A stretch of 64,000 nt of DNA from Gammaproteobacteria bacterium (GTDB lineage Bacteria > Pseudomonadota > Gammaproteobacteria > Steroidobacterales > Steroidobacteraceae): positions 21,841 to 85,840 of the forward strand of contig JAHEAZ010000004.1 of the NCBI GenBank assembly GCA_024642505.1, written 5' to 3'. Positions 41,613 to 50,628 of the stretch are shown here, one piece after another. Position numbers and translations under genes: made by a program. Each line of letters starts with the position of its first letter. The first letter of the stretch is position 1. The notes under the pieces were generated by a model that saw nothing but the letters and a program-made list of their open reading frames with translations, ran no database searches and was not told the DNA's origin.

Positions 41613-43856
41613 ATGAACTCTCCGCAACGCCTGTTCGCCGCCCTGCTGGCATCCTCGATGCTGTGGCCGACATTGGCGAGCGCCAGCGACCTGCCGCCGG
41701 CCGAATCGCCGGGAAAGCCGCGGCCGCGCATCGGATTGGTGCTTTCCGGTGGCGGTGCGCGGGGCCTGGCCCACGTCGGCGTGCTCAAGGTGCTCGAGCG
41801 CATGCAAGTGCCGGTGGACGCCATCGCCGGCACGAGCATGGGCGCCGTGGTCGGCGGACTCTATGCCTCCGGGATGTCGGCCAGCGAAATCGAGACGCTG
41901 GTGCAGACGCTCGACTGGCGATCGGCATTTCTCGATCGATCGCCGCGGCGTGACCTGGACTACCGGCGCAAGCAGGAAGAGCGACAGTTCCTGGTGAGGC
42001 TGCCGGTGGGCTTCGATCGCGCAGGCTTCCGGCTGCCGCGCGGGCTGATCCAGGGCCAGAAGCTGACCCAGGTGCTCCGGCAGAACACCCTTCCGGTGGC
42101 CACGATCGAGGATTTCGATCGTCTGCCCATTCCGTTCAGGGCGGTTGCCACGGACATCGAGACCGGTCACATCGTCGTTCTGGCCAGCGGCGACCTGACC
42201 GGGGCCATGCGCGCCAGCATGTCGGCTCCCGGCGTCTTCTCGCCGGTCGAGCTGGGCGGCCAGTTGCTGGTGGACGGTGGCCTGGTCAACAACCTGCCGA
42301 TCGACATTGCCCGGTCCATGGGCGTGGACGTCGTCATTGCCGTGGATGCCGGATTCCAGCCGCAACCGCGTGATGAGCTCGACTCCGCCATTGCGTTGTC
42401 CAACCAGATGATCGCGGTGATGCTGCAGCGGGAAACGGAGCGGCAGCTGGCTCTGCTCGGTGATGGCGACATCCTGATCAAACCGGACCTGGGCTCGCTA
42501 TCGTCGATCGAGTTCAACCGCGTCGGGCCGCTGCTTCGCAAGGGAGAGCAAGCCGCGCAGTCGCTGGAATCGAGATTCCGGCCGCTGGCTGTCGGTGCGG
42601 CGCCATGGCAGGCCTACCTGGCTCGCCGCAACATCCGGCAACGGCCGTTGCCGCAGGTGGAGTTCGTGCGCGCCGATCGGGATTCGTCCGCTCATGCGGC
42701 ACGTATCGAGTCAGCACTGGGAGCACTTGCGGGCGAGCCGCTGAACCCCGGCCAGGCGGCACGCGGCATCACCCGTCTCTACGGCGATGGAACCTTCGAG
42801 ACCGTGGATTACAGGCTGGTCCATGCAGGGGAGCTGGCGGGTGTGGAGGTCTCCGCCAGGCGCAAGAGCTGGGGCCCGAACTACGTGCGATTCGGCCTCG
42901 AGTTGCAGGACGACTTCGAAGGAGAGAACAACTTCAACGCCGGCATGAGGCTGCTGTTCACCGAGGTCAATCGTCTTGGCGCGGAATTTCAGCTGGATAT
43001 GCAGGTCGGCGAGGAGCCGACGCTGTTCGCCGAGTTCTACCAGCCGCTGGGCCCGGCTTCCCGCTGGTTCGTTGCGCCACGGTTGCGATTGGATCGCCGC
43101 AGCTTCGACATCATCTCGAATGAAGTCCGGCTGGTGGAGTACCGGGTACGCAGCGAGGAGGCTGGATTCGACTTCGGTCGCGAACTCGGCAATTGGGGCG
43201 AGGTACGACTGGGACTGCTGAGGGCAGCCGGCAGCAACAACCTGAGGGTGGGTGACCCACAGGGCGGGCTGCCGCGCCGCGTGGACTTCGAGCGCGGGGA
43301 AATCTCGGCGCGATTCGGTCTCGACCGGCTGGACAGTGTGTATTTCCCCCGTCACGGCGAGATCTTCTCGCTCGAATGGAACGGTGGGCGGGCGTCGCTG
43401 GGTGCGGACTACGACTCGGACCGGGTGGCCGTCGACTGGCTGCTGGCCCGCTCAAGTGGGCGCAATTCCTATGTGCTGTGGCTGACCGGCGGTAGCAATG
43501 TCTCCGCGCCGGCTTCTGCGGTGCAGGATTTCTACACGCTCGGTGGGCTGTTCAACCTCTCGGGCAAGGTCGCGGATTCCATTGCCGGCCCGCACTTCGC
43601 CATCGCACGCGGCATCTACTATCGCCGCATTGGCCGCGGGGGGCAGGGATTCCTGAACGTGCCGACCTACGCGGGTGCGTCGCTCGAACTGGGCAACGTC
43701 TGGGACAGGCGCAGCGAGATGGGCTTCGACAGTGCCAGGGTAAACGGGGCAGGATTCATTGGCCTGGACACGCCCCTCGGGCCGGTCTACTTCGCGGTCG
43801 GCTTCGATGAGGGCGGCGGAAGCTCGTTCTACCTGCTGCTCGGCCGAATCCGCTGA
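41613..43856 (+). CDS. Patatin-like phospholipase with outer-membrane barrel (PlpD-like, type Vd autotransporter)
   Basis: Secreted lipase fused to its own outer-membrane barrel (747 aa). A signal peptide (LFAALLASSMLWPTLASA) leads into a patatin domain with the oxyanion loop GGGARG (46-51), the nucleophile Ser75 in GTSMG and the dyad Asp221 in DGGLVNN. A POTRA-like stretch (about 310-380) and a barrel of the Omp85/surface-antigen type follow, ending SSFYLLLGRIR. This order and length match PlpD of Pseudomonas aeruginosa, a phospholipase A1 carried by a type V secretion barrel. Substrate lipids are inferred from family. No regulatory signal is obvious. Confidence 0.86.
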   Translation: MNSPQRLFAALLASSMLWPTLASASDLPPAESPGKPRPRIGLVLSGGGARGLAHVGVLKVLERMQVPVDAIAGTSMGAVVGGLYASGMSASEIETLVQTLDWRSAFLDRSPRRDLDYRRKQEERQFLVRLPVGFDRAGFRLPRGLIQGQKLTQVLRQNTLPVATIEDFDRLPIPFRAVATDIETGHIVVLASGDLTGAMRASMSAPGVFSPVELGGQLLVDGGLVNNLPIDIARSMGVDVVIAVDAGFQPQPRDELDSAIALSNQMIAVMLQRETERQLALLGDGDILIKPDLGSLSSIEFNRVGPLLRKGEQAAQSLESRFRPLAVGAAPWQAYLARRNIRQRPLPQVEFVRADRDSSAHAARIESALGALAGEPLNPGQAARGITRLYGDGTFETVDYRLVHAGELAGVEVSARRKSWGPNYVRFGLELQDDFEGENNFNAGMRLLFTEVNRLGAEFQLDMQVGEEPTLFAEFYQPLGPASRWFVAPRLRLDRRSFDIISNEVRLVEYRVRSEEAGFDFGRELGNWGEVRLGLLRAAGSNNLRVGDPQGGLPRRVDFERGEISARFGLDRLDSVYFPRHGEIFSLEWNGGRASLGADYDSDRVAVDWLLARSSGRNSYVLWLTGGSNVSAPASAVQDFYTLGGLFNLSGKVADSIAGPHFAIARGIYYRRIGRGGQGFLNVPTYAGASLELGNVWDRRSEMGFDSARVNGAGFIGLDTPLGPVYFAVGFDEGGGSSFYLLLGRIR

Positions 43857-43864
43857 ACCGGCGC

Positions 43865-44140
43865 TCAGCGCGCAGCGGCGGGCCTCTCGATCTTCTCGAA
43901 AACCAGTGCCGGCTGGTCGCCGATCCGCGAGAAAGGGTGGCGGCTGCTCATCTCCGCCAGGGCCCCGTCACGCTCGCGCTCGGTCGGGTACCAGTGCTCC
44001 CGCCGCCAGTCGCTGCCGACCAGATTGGCAAACGGGTCACCCGGCTTCAGGCTGACGCGAATACCCAGGAGGCACTGCGAAGGCGCGGGATGGCCGAGAT
44101 TGTGCGGGTGGCAGACTTGCATGCTGAGGCGAGACTTCAT
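43865..44140 (-). CDS. Small conserved hypothetical protein
   Basis: A 91-aa protein without signal peptide or membrane segment. The segment CHPHNLGHPAPSQCLLG and the charged, aromatic-rich centre (GSDWRREHWYPTERERD, then RHPFSRIGDQPALVFEKIE) read like a real conserved fold rather than chance translation: they are compact and end in a plausible beta strand. I recall similar small proteins in gammaproteobacteria, without known function. Start is uncertain (44140 or Met7 at 44122). The gene is convergent with the patatin gene, eight bases apart. Confidence 0.55.
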   Translation of the reverse strand: MKSRLSMQVCHPHNLGHPAPSQCLLGIRVSLKPGDPFANLVGSDWRREHWYPTERERDGALAEMSSRHPFSRIGDQPALVFEKIERPAAAR

Positions 44141-44197
44141 CCGGCAGGGGCCGACAAGATAACCGAAAGCATGGGAGGTTCCAAAGCCTCCGGGACT

Positions 44198-44851
44198 TCA
44201 GCGCAGGCTTCGGTCCCCTGCACCTTCGCGATCGGCCCAGCCGAGGAGCCGCCGGGTGACGAACAGGTAGGTGGGCTTGCCGGTCGCCATCCAGGCACGG
44301 GACATCAGCGACGGGGTCGAAAGGATGCGCTTCTGGCGCGCCGATAGCGCATTGGGGCGGTAGCTGTGCTTGTGCTTTAGCAGGTGACGCAGGTCCTCGC
44401 GAGCGAGCGTACGGAAGAGCCGTCCGCGACTGCGATGTACGATCGCAAGTTGGAAATCGACGAGGGCAGGGCGGCCGTCGGGTTGCACCAGCCAGTTAGT
44501 TTCCTTGGCCAGGTCGTTGTGGGTTACGCCGGCACGATGAATACGGTGGAGCAGGGCCAGTGATTCGCTGTAGTAGTCCGCATGCACCGGCCTTGCGCGC
44601 TGCATGGGCTCGCCGGCAATCCATTCCCGGATCAGTACGGCGCCGTCGAAGCTCACGAGCCGCGGCGTCCCGGTCATGCCGGCGAGCCTGTCGAGCGCGC
44701 GAGATTCACGACGGGCCAGATGGCGCGCCAGCCATCGCAGCCAGGAACGTGCCGGGCGGGTATCGCGCAGGATGAAGGTATCGATACCCGACCCGGTGCG
44801 GCTGACGGTGCCGAACAGGTCCGCCTTCAGCAGGGCCGTCCCGCCGTTCAC
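44198..44851 (-). CDS. Small serine/threonine (RIO/WaaP-like) kinase
   Basis: Predicted protein or sugar kinase of only 217 aa. The catalytic loop is GVTHNDLAKETNWLV (HND in place of HRD) and the metal-binding motif is in RPALVDFQLA, where Phe replaces the usual Gly after Asp. The N-terminal lobe is short, with Lys in FILRDTRPARSWLRWLA region not clearly assignable. This resembles the lipopolysaccharide kinase (WaaP/KdkA) and RIO-like families. The start is GTG 44851, which overlaps the stop of the upstream methyltransferase (GTGA). The open frame continues far upstream to 46288, but antisense to another gene, so it is not used. Target is unknown. Confidence 0.7.
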   Translation of the reverse strand: MNGGTALLKADLFGTVSRTGSGIDTFILRDTRPARSWLRWLARHLARRESRALDRLAGMTGTPRLVSFDGAVLIREWIAGEPMQRARPVHADYYSESLALLHRIHRAGVTHNDLAKETNWLVQPDGRPALVDFQLAIVHRSRGRLFRTLAREDLRHLLKHKHSYRPNALSARQKRILSTPSLMSRAWMATGKPTYLFVTRRLLGWADREGAGDRSLR

Positions 44852-45450
44852 GGCAGCCTGAACCAGGCTTGCCAGGCGCCCTGCATGCGTAGCGCATCCA
44901 GGGCTACGATCAGCAGCCAAACTCCGAACATGGTCGCGGCATCCAGGAAAGCCTTGCGATAGACCGCAAGATCCACTGCGCGATGGCCCGACGCCGCAGC
45001 GCGACCAAATCGCGGCCAGATTGCCGGGACGCGGCTGCGATAGGTGGCCCAGGCCCGGTCGTGCCGGTCTTCGAGATTGCGTTCCTCGCGTCGCGCCGCC
45101 AGCCAGAAAAACGTGGCGAGCGTTGCCGGGAGGACCAGCGTCAGCACCAGGCTCCGGGTCGTAAGCGCCAACCCGAGTCCCACCACCAGTGACCCTAGAT
45201 AGAGAGGGTGGCGGCAACGGGCATAGGGGCCGGCATCCACCACTTCGGCGTCCTTGCGCCCGGCGATGAAGACCGAGGTCCAGACACGCCAAAGCGTTCC
45301 GGCCGTCACCAGCACGAATCCAGTGGCCTGGGCCGCGAGCCCGCCGAGTCCACCGAAGGTCCGTCCGCCGGTAACTGCTACGGCGAGCAATATCAAGAAA
45401 TATAGTGCCTGGGTCCGACGGATTCGGGAGGTGCTCTGGGAAGCGGTCAT
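44848..45450 (-). CDS. Isoprenylcysteine carboxyl methyltransferase-like membrane protein
   Basis: Integral membrane methyltransferase (200 aa) of the ICMT/phospholipid methyltransferase superfamily. Several hydrophobic segments surround the signature YARCRHPLYLGSLV and the SAM-binding pair of Glu in ARREERNLEDRHDRAWATYRS. Bacterial members act on unknown small molecules or lipids; protein prenylcysteine is unlikely. Translation of the kinase downstream is coupled to it by a GTGA overlap, so lipid or polysaccharide modification followed by phosphorylation is a possible joint role. Confidence 0.82.
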   Translation of the reverse strand: MTASQSTSRIRRTQALYFLILLAVAVTGGRTFGGLGGLAAQATGFVLVTAGTLWRVWTSVFIAGRKDAEVVDAGPYARCRHPLYLGSLVVGLGLALTTRSLVLTLVLPATLATFFWLAARREERNLEDRHDRAWATYRSRVPAIWPRFGRAAASGHRAVDLAVYRKAFLDAATMFGVWLLIVALDALRMQGAWQAWFRLP

Positions 45451-45583
45451 GGGAGGATTCTAGTGTGGGGCGCAAGCTCATTGGGCATTCGTGCAGCCGG
45501 CGGTAGATAATTGGCGGGACATCGAGCTTTGTAACCCATGCCTTGGGGCCGCTGGTTCGAGGCAAAACGCAGGGAGCCTCTGC

Positions 45584-46204
45584 ATGATTCGACCCATTTC
45601 CACCTTGGCGCTTTGTCTGGTGGTGCTGGCGCCAGCGGTACAGGCGGCGGAGCTGACCCGATTCCAGGTCGTGCCCCAGGCCGGATTCAGGTTGGGCGGC
45701 AAATTCGTGGACGCTGAAACCGACGCAGGTCTGGATCTCGCCGACACTGGAAGTTTTGGTGTCGGGCTGGAGTGGCGGGTCGGCAACGAGAACCGCTGGT
45801 GGCAGCTCTGGTATTCGCGGCAGGGTTCCGAAGTGAAAACGCCGGATGGGGCCATCGATGTCGAGGTTGAGTACCTGCATGTCGGCGGCACGGCCCCTAT
45901 CGACGACGAGGGCAAGGTCCACAGCTATGTATCGGCCGGAATCGGTGCGACCCGGTTGCTGCCCACAGGTGCCGGGCTCGACGATGCGACCAAGTTCTCT
46001 GGATCGCTCGGGATCGGGCTCTCGATGCCGCTGTCGCCCCGCGTTGCATTCCGTGTCGAGGCGCGTGGTTACCTGACACTGGTCGATTCGGACACGTCGA
46101 TCTTTTGCCGCAGCGACTTTGGTGAGGGCGCCTGTCGCATCGTGACCAGTGGCTCGTCGCTGTTCCAGGCGGAAATCACTGCGGGGATCGCTTTTGGCTT
46201 CTAG
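45584..46204 (+). CDS. Outer membrane beta-barrel protein
   Basis: Small predicted outer-membrane barrel (206 aa). Signal peptide LALCLVVLAPAVQAAE, then strands with regular alternation (FGVGLEWRVGNENRWWQLWYS; VEVEYLHVGGTAP; YVSAGIGATRLLP), ending AEITAGIAFGF with a terminal Phe. It resembles OmpA-like/OmpW-size porin folds, around eight strands. AGGGAG lies before ATG 45584; the longer frame is not needed. A Cys pair near the end (IFCRSDFGEGACR) is unusual for such barrels and may form a disulfide. Function unknown. Confidence 0.7.
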   Translation: MIRPISTLALCLVVLAPAVQAAELTRFQVVPQAGFRLGGKFVDAETDAGLDLADTGSFGVGLEWRVGNENRWWQLWYSRQGSEVKTPDGAIDVEVEYLHVGGTAPIDDEGKVHSYVSAGIGATRLLPTGAGLDDATKFSGSLGIGLSMPLSPRVAFRVEARGYLTLVDSDTSIFCRSDFGEGACRIVTSGSSLFQAEITAGIAFGF

Positions 46205-46344
46205 AGCTTGACAGCATGGCCATCGGCCGAGAGCCACACCGACCTGCTGGACTGTAGGGCCAACAATTCGGCAGGCCTCGCCATGCAATATGATCCCGGT
46301 CCGTCCGGTCTCCTTTGATGCCGTGACATGCAGGAGTTTTGACC

Positions 46345-46989
46345 ATGGGATTTGCAGGAAGAAAGGCGACGATGCCGGGACGCTCCGGGGCCTTGCCGGG
46401 CCGTGAAGAGACCATGCCGGTGCCGTCGCGACACTTTGTAAATGGCAACCCCCTGCAGCCGCCGTACCCGGCCGGTGCGCAGGTTGCGTTGTTCGGCCTC
46501 GGATGCTTCTGGGGTGCGGAGCGCCGTTTCTGGCAGCAGCCCGGCGTCTACGTGACAGCCGTCGGCTATGCGGCAGGCTTTACGCCCAACCCGACGTACG
46601 AAGAAGTCTGCTCGGGCCGCACCGGCCATTCTGAGGTTGTCAGGGTGGTGTTCGATCCGGCGCTGGTTTCCTACGAGGACCTGCTGAAGGTGTTCTGGGA
46701 GTCGCATGACCCGACCCAGGGCATGCGGCAGGGCAATGATGTCGGCACCCAGTACCGATCCGGCATCTACTTCGAGAGCGAGGCGCAGCGGCTGGCCGCC
46801 AAAGCCTCGCAGGATGCGTACCAGCGGGCGTTGATTGCCGCAGGCGCTGGCGAGATCACCACCGAGATCCTGCCCGCGCCCGCGTTCTACTATGCCGAAG
46901 ACTACCACCAGCAGTACCTGGCGAAGAATCCGGGCGGCTACTGCGGCTTGGGGGGACGCGGGGTCGCTTACGCTCCCCGGGCCACCTGA
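46345..46989 (+). CDS. msrA: Peptide methionine sulfoxide reductase MsrA
   Basis: Repairs oxidised proteins by reducing methionine-S-sulfoxide. Catalytic Cys54 lies in [12 protein letters not shown]; other blocks are [43 protein letters not shown], and [12 protein letters not shown]. The C-terminal GGYCGLGG keeps the first resolving Cys, but the second Cys of the E. coli enzyme is replaced (GVAYAP). AGGAG precedes ATG 46345. It has an extra N-terminal 25 residues compared with the shortest MsrA, similar to E. coli MsrA (212 aa). Cytoplasmic; thioredoxin is the expected reductant. Confidence 0.94.
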   Translation: MGFAGRKATMPGRSGALPGREETMPVPSRHFVNGNPLQPPYPAGAQVALFGLGCFWGAERRFWQQPGVYVTAVGYAAGFTPNPTYEEVCSGRTGHSEVVRVVFDPALVSYEDLLKVFWESHDPTQGMRQGNDVGTQYRSGIYFESEAQRLAAKASQDAYQRALIAAGAGEITTEILPAPAFYYAEDYHQQYLAKNPGGYCGLGGRGVAYAPRAT

Positions 46990-47008
46990 GGCGTGCCCTG
47001 GGGCTCGC

Positions 47009-47974
47009 TCAGCAGGCCTGGTAGAACTCGAACAACTCCTCGTTCGGTCCCTTTGCCAGCATCACGAGGCGGTTCCCGGGCCAGCCGCCGACGCGCGTCG
47101 GCGGATTCAGCACCACATGTCCGGCATTCAGCAGAGCACGGTGCAGCGCCGCCAGATCGTCGGTTTCGTGGGTCAGCAGCGAGAATCCGAGCCGCGAGGG
47201 ACGCATGCGGTCTGTCAGGCGCCGACCGGTACGTTCGTAGAAGTGCACCAGCAGTATCTTGCCGCTGGCCTCGCCGTGTTCCGCGTACAGCCTGAACTGA
47301 ATGCGCGTTTCGTCCGGGACGCCGGTCAGGGTGTTCACCCGGTTGCGATGCTCACTGTCGGTCTCGGCGTCGACCAGGGCATTCATGCCAAGGATTCCCT
47401 CGTAGAAGTCCCGGCTGGCCGACGGGTCGCCGCAGACGACCGAGATGGTCGCGATCTCGCTGTAGGGACCGTTGGCCAGGCAGCCCGGTCGCTGCTCGGC
47501 GTCACTGTGACGGTGGCCAACCATGATCAGGACCGGCACTCCATCGGGCCCCGAGAACAGGCATTCCTCGCTTTCGGTGTTGCCGATGACGTGGCGCACA
47601 GGCGGTGAACGGAACCTGTATCCGGCGCTCTCGATTTCCCTGATTCGCGGCACGATCGGGTCGGCGACGTAGAAATCAATGGCCTTGGGGCCGACGTCGG
47701 TCGGCGAATCCGCGCCCGAGTGATCCAGCCTCACGAATTCCTGCGCCGGTGGGTCGTGTTGCAGCAGACGCAACCGGCCCACGGGATAACCGCCGGCTGA
47801 AAGCTCCAGGAACTGCGTTCGAATCGCATCCGGCAAATGCAGCGCGCGCGCATGGTCCACCGCCACGGTCCCGCGAGCCTCGGCACGAAGGCCCATCACG
47901 CCTGAAAACAGCACTTCGGCTGTGGCGAGATCACTCACGCCGACGGTGCAGGAACGGATCGCGCTGACTTTCAT
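47009..47974 (-). CDS. VOC-family (glyoxalase/dioxygenase fold) protein
   Basis: Metal-dependent or degenerate enzyme (321 aa) with two vicinal-oxygen-chelate modules: residues 1-150 (CTVGVSDLATAEVLFSGVMGL) and about 160-315 (ATISVVCGDPSASRDFYEGILGM). Possible metal ligands are His20-type residues replaced in the first strand, and the Glu of EELFEFYQAC at the end. Two-domain VOC proteins include extradiol dioxygenases and lactoylglutathione lyase-like enzymes; the reaction cannot be assigned. No operon partner: it is convergent with msrA and divergent from the SDR gene. Confidence 0.78.
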   Translation of the reverse strand: MKVSAIRSCTVGVSDLATAEVLFSGVMGLRAEARGTVAVDHARALHLPDAIRTQFLELSAGGYPVGRLRLLQHDPPAQEFVRLDHSGADSPTDVGPKAIDFYVADPIVPRIREIESAGYRFRSPPVRHVIGNTESEECLFSGPDGVPVLIMVGHRHSDAEQRPGCLANGPYSEIATISVVCGDPSASRDFYEGILGMNALVDAETDSEHRNRVNTLTGVPDETRIQFRLYAEHGEASGKILLVHFYERTGRRLTDRMRPSRLGFSLLTHETDDLAALHRALLNAGHVVLNPPTRVGGWPGNRLVMLAKGPNEELFEFYQAC

Positions 47975-48068
47975 GGGGACCTCTTTGAGGGACCGCCGGC
48001 GCGGTCGCTGCAGCTGCTACTCTAGCGGAACTGCGCCATGCTGCGGGCACGGCGCCTGGTGGGGAGCG

Positions 48069-48794
48069 ATGGTGATTACGCAAGGCGGCAGGCGAAGGAT
48101 CGTTGTCTTCGGCGGGACCAGCGGCATCGGCCTGGCCTGCGCGGAACGGCTGGCGCGCCGGGAGGCAGACCTGTGGGCCGTTTCGCGCTCGCCGCAGCGT
48201 GCCGAGAAAAGGCTCGCCGCCCTCTCGAACGTCAGGCTGGCGGCCGTGGACGCCGTGGACGACTCAGCCGTTCAGGACTTCTTCAAGCAGCTCGGCTTCT
48301 GCGACGACGTGATCGTCTCGATGGCGGGCGGGGCTTACATCGGCCCCTTCACCGGCCTCGGCGACGAGGAGCTCGACCGGTCGATTGGTTGCAAGCTGCG
48401 CGGCTACATCCACGTGGCGCGTGCCGCGCTCGCGGTGTTGGCGCCGTCGGGTTCACTTACGCTGGTTACCGGGCTCACGGCGAGTCGTCCTGTCCCCGGC
48501 GCCGCCACGCTCGCGCTGTTGAACGGCGCCCTCGAATCGCTGGTCCTGACGCTGGCTGTCGAGTGTGCGCCGCGGCGGGTGAATGCAGTGTCGCCGGGCA
48601 CCACTGCCACGCCCGCCTGGGACCGGCTGCCGACTGAGGCCCGGCGCTCGCTGTTCGACGGCGCAGCGGCGCGTACGCCGCTAGGTCGAGCGGCCGCATC
48701 CGACGATATCGCGGCGGCAGTCGCGGCGCTGCTGGATGCGCCCTTTGTGACTGGCGTAGTGCTACCCTGCGATGGTGGCGCGCGCCTCGCCTAG
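48069..48794 (+). CDS. SDR-family oxidoreductase lacking the catalytic Tyr-Lys pair
   Basis: Short-chain dehydrogenase/reductase fold (241 aa) with the nucleotide motif VVFGGTSGIGLACAERL and the structural stretch RRVNAVSPGTTATPAWD. The active-site helix reads PGAATLALLNGALESL, where ordinary members have Tyr-x-x-x-Lys; here the Tyr is replaced by Leu and the Lys by Asn in the natural alignment. It may bind NAD(P) without classical catalysis, or use other residues. The start is placed at ATG 48069; GTG 48072 has better spacing from GGGGAG. Function unknown. Confidence 0.75.
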   Translation: MVITQGGRRRIVVFGGTSGIGLACAERLARREADLWAVSRSPQRAEKRLAALSNVRLAAVDAVDDSAVQDFFKQLGFCDDVIVSMAGGAYIGPFTGLGDEELDRSIGCKLRGYIHVARAALAVLAPSGSLTLVTGLTASRPVPGAATLALLNGALESLVLTLAVECAPRRVNAVSPGTTATPAWDRLPTEARRSLFDGAAARTPLGRAAASDDIAAAVAALLDAPFVTGVVLPCDGGARLA

Positions 48795-48856
48795 GTAACT
48801 GCGTCGCCCGTCCACGGGCGCCTTGCCCGCGAATACAGTTAGCCGTCCTGTCCAGA

Positions 48857-49651
48857 CTAGGCGCGGTCGCGTATGTGCTCGATGGTCGGGACCGAGACCC
48901 CGAGGCGTGCGGCCGACTGGGCGCATTGCTCGGCGGCCTTCAGGAAGGGATTCGGTACCCGCACTCCGTGCAGCGCCTCGCGATTGGCCAGCATGCCGCC
49001 GATGTACTGATATACCGGCGTCGGGAACAGCGCCTGGGTGACGATACCGGTGAACTCACGCGGATCCACCCCCGCCGCATGCACCAGCGCCGTGGCATCC
49101 CTGAGGCTCTCCACGACCGAGGCCATGAGGAAATTCCCGGCGGCCTTGACGACGTTGGCCGCGGTCGGGTCCTCGCCCAGGTAATCGGGCCTGCCGAGGG
49201 TGTCCAGTACCGGGCGAATGCGCTCGTAGGCGGCGCTGGGGCCGGCCACCGGAATCAGCAGGCGGCCCGAGATCGCTGCTTCCGGGGCGCCGAACACGGG
49301 CCCGGAGAGGTAGGACTGCCCCAACTCCCCGTGGGCGGCCGCGAGGCGCAGCGCCAGCGTGTCGCTAATGGTGCTCATGCACAGGTGAATGAGCCCCGGA
49401 ACGCCCGCCGCAACGAGGCGGCCCTCCTGGAAGATGATCGACTCGAGGGCGGCATCGTCGCTGACCATCGTGATGATCAGTTCCGACTGGCAGGCCTCGG
49501 CCGGGCTCGAAACCGGCACCACCATGTCCGTTGCCAGCCGTTCCATGCGTGCCCGCGTGCGGTTCCAGCCGATCACCTCGTGGCCCGCGCGAGCCAGCCT
49601 GCGCGCCATCGGCTGGCCCATGGTTCCGAGGCCGATGAAGCCGATTTTCAT
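48857..49651 (-). CDS. NAD(P)-dependent beta-hydroxyacid dehydrogenase (HIBADH family)
   Basis: Oxidoreductase (264 aa) of the 3-hydroxyisobutyrate dehydrogenase family. The Rossmann motif is IGFIGLGTMGQPMARRL, Arg31 after WN suggests preference for NADP, the substrate block is YLSGPVFGAPEAA (usually DAPVSGG), and the catalytic Lys169 lies in NVVKAAGNFL. Substrate is uncertain: succinic-semialdehyde/glyoxylate reductases and HIBADH share these features, and a role in valine breakdown is possible given the bkd genes elsewhere. ATG 49651 is the natural start; longer frames have no signal. Next to the SYLF gene on the same strand. Confidence 0.83.
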   Translation of the reverse strand: MKIGFIGLGTMGQPMARRLARAGHEVIGWNRTRARMERLATDMVVPVSSPAEACQSELIITMVSDDAALESIIFQEGRLVAAGVPGLIHLCMSTISDTLALRLAAAHGELGQSYLSGPVFGAPEAAISGRLLIPVAGPSAAYERIRPVLDTLGRPDYLGEDPTAANVVKAAGNFLMASVVESLRDATALVHAAGVDPREFTGIVTQALFPTPVYQYIGGMLANREALHGVRVPNPFLKAAEQCAQSAARLGVSVPTIEHIRDRA

Positions 49652-49673
49652 GGGGTGGCGATCCGGGTTCGCT

Positions 49674-50495
49674 TCAGTTGGGCTCAGCGCCCGGATTCGG
49701 GTCTGCCATCGGGAACGTCTGTGCATCAGCGGGTGGCGCTGTGGGCGGTGCGGCCACCGCGGGCGTCGCCGCAGCGGCTTCTGGCGCAGCCGGAGCCGCG
49801 CCATCAGCAGCCGGTGCCGCGGAGGTGATACGAGCCACCTCCTGGATCAGTGCCGGCGCGGGTTCCGGGGCAAGTGGTGTGCCGGGCGCGATGATGTCGG
49901 AGGCAATCACACGGCTCTTGCCGTAGAAACGCTCGTTGGCGCCATCACGGATGAACAGGACGCTGCCCTCGAGCGACACGCCAGCAAACAACCCCTTGGC
50001 TCGTGAATAGGAGTAGATCTCGGCGTCGAGGGTGACGCTGGTCGCGGCGGAGGCCGACCGCCCCACGGGACCCGCTACCGCGGAGGCGTCGCCGCCAAGG
50101 GTAATCTTGCCGTCGGTGATCCCCTCGATACTCTTTCGGGTCGTGAACACCAGCACCACGTCGGCCGCCTGCACGCCGAACTGCCAGCCGATGCTGCCCG
50201 CGCCTATACCGATGAACAGCGGGTTGCTCCAGTCACCTTCGCTCTGCCTGACCAGCAGTACGCCAGTTCCTCCGCGGCCGCCGACGAAGGCGCCGGCCTT
50301 GACGACCTCGGGCAGGATGGCGATCCCTTGTGCCCGCTGCAGCAGCCAGTCCGGGACCTGCAGGTCCGGCATCGCCTGCATTTCGGTCAGTACCTTGGCC
50401 GAATTCTGGATGATTTCCGCCTCCCGCTCCTGGGCGTAGGCCGGGCCGGCGGCGAGTGCCACGGCAATGATCGTGCTGAACGCAATCTTGCGCAT
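49674..50495 (-). CDS. Secreted SYLF-domain (Ysc84-like) lipid-binding protein
   Basis: Periplasmic or surface protein (273 aa). A signal peptide (IAVALAAGPAYAQ) precedes a SYLF/Ysc84 domain (about residues 30-200): GIAILPEVVKAGAFVGGRGG, SNPLFIGIGAGSIGWQFG, TLGGDASAVAGPVGR and SYSRAKGLFAGVSLEGS. SYLF proteins bind phosphoinositides in eukaryotes; bacterial ones have unknown ligands. The last 60 residues are a low-complexity Ala/Pro tail, possibly a surface or wall-spanning linker. It is divergent from the ApbE gene. Confidence 0.85.
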   Translation of the reverse strand: MRKIAFSTIIAVALAAGPAYAQEREAEIIQNSAKVLTEMQAMPDLQVPDWLLQRAQGIAILPEVVKAGAFVGGRGGTGVLLVRQSEGDWSNPLFIGIGAGSIGWQFGVQAADVVLVFTTRKSIEGITDGKITLGGDASAVAGPVGRSASAATSVTLDAEIYSYSRAKGLFAGVSLEGSVLFIRDGANERFYGKSRVIASDIIAPGTPLAPEPAPALIQEVARITSAAPAADGAAPAAPEAAAATPAVAAPPTAPPADAQTFPMADPNPGAEPN

Positions 50496-50628
50496 CTTTG
50501 GTGTCCTTCCTGGTTTCCGGGCTCCGCGTCAGCTGACTGCGCAGGTCGGTACAAGTTCCATATTAGTGTAGCCCGTAGCCGACACTGCGGTCAGCAATTC
50601 CTTGGCCGGGCCGACTATCATTGGACGC

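Noticed and set aside
44198-46288. A single 696-codon leftward frame
   Set aside because: Only the last 217 codons look like protein; the rest runs antisense to the barrel gene at 45584 and through the methyltransferase in another frame. The kinase start at 44851 with GTGA overlap explains the real part.
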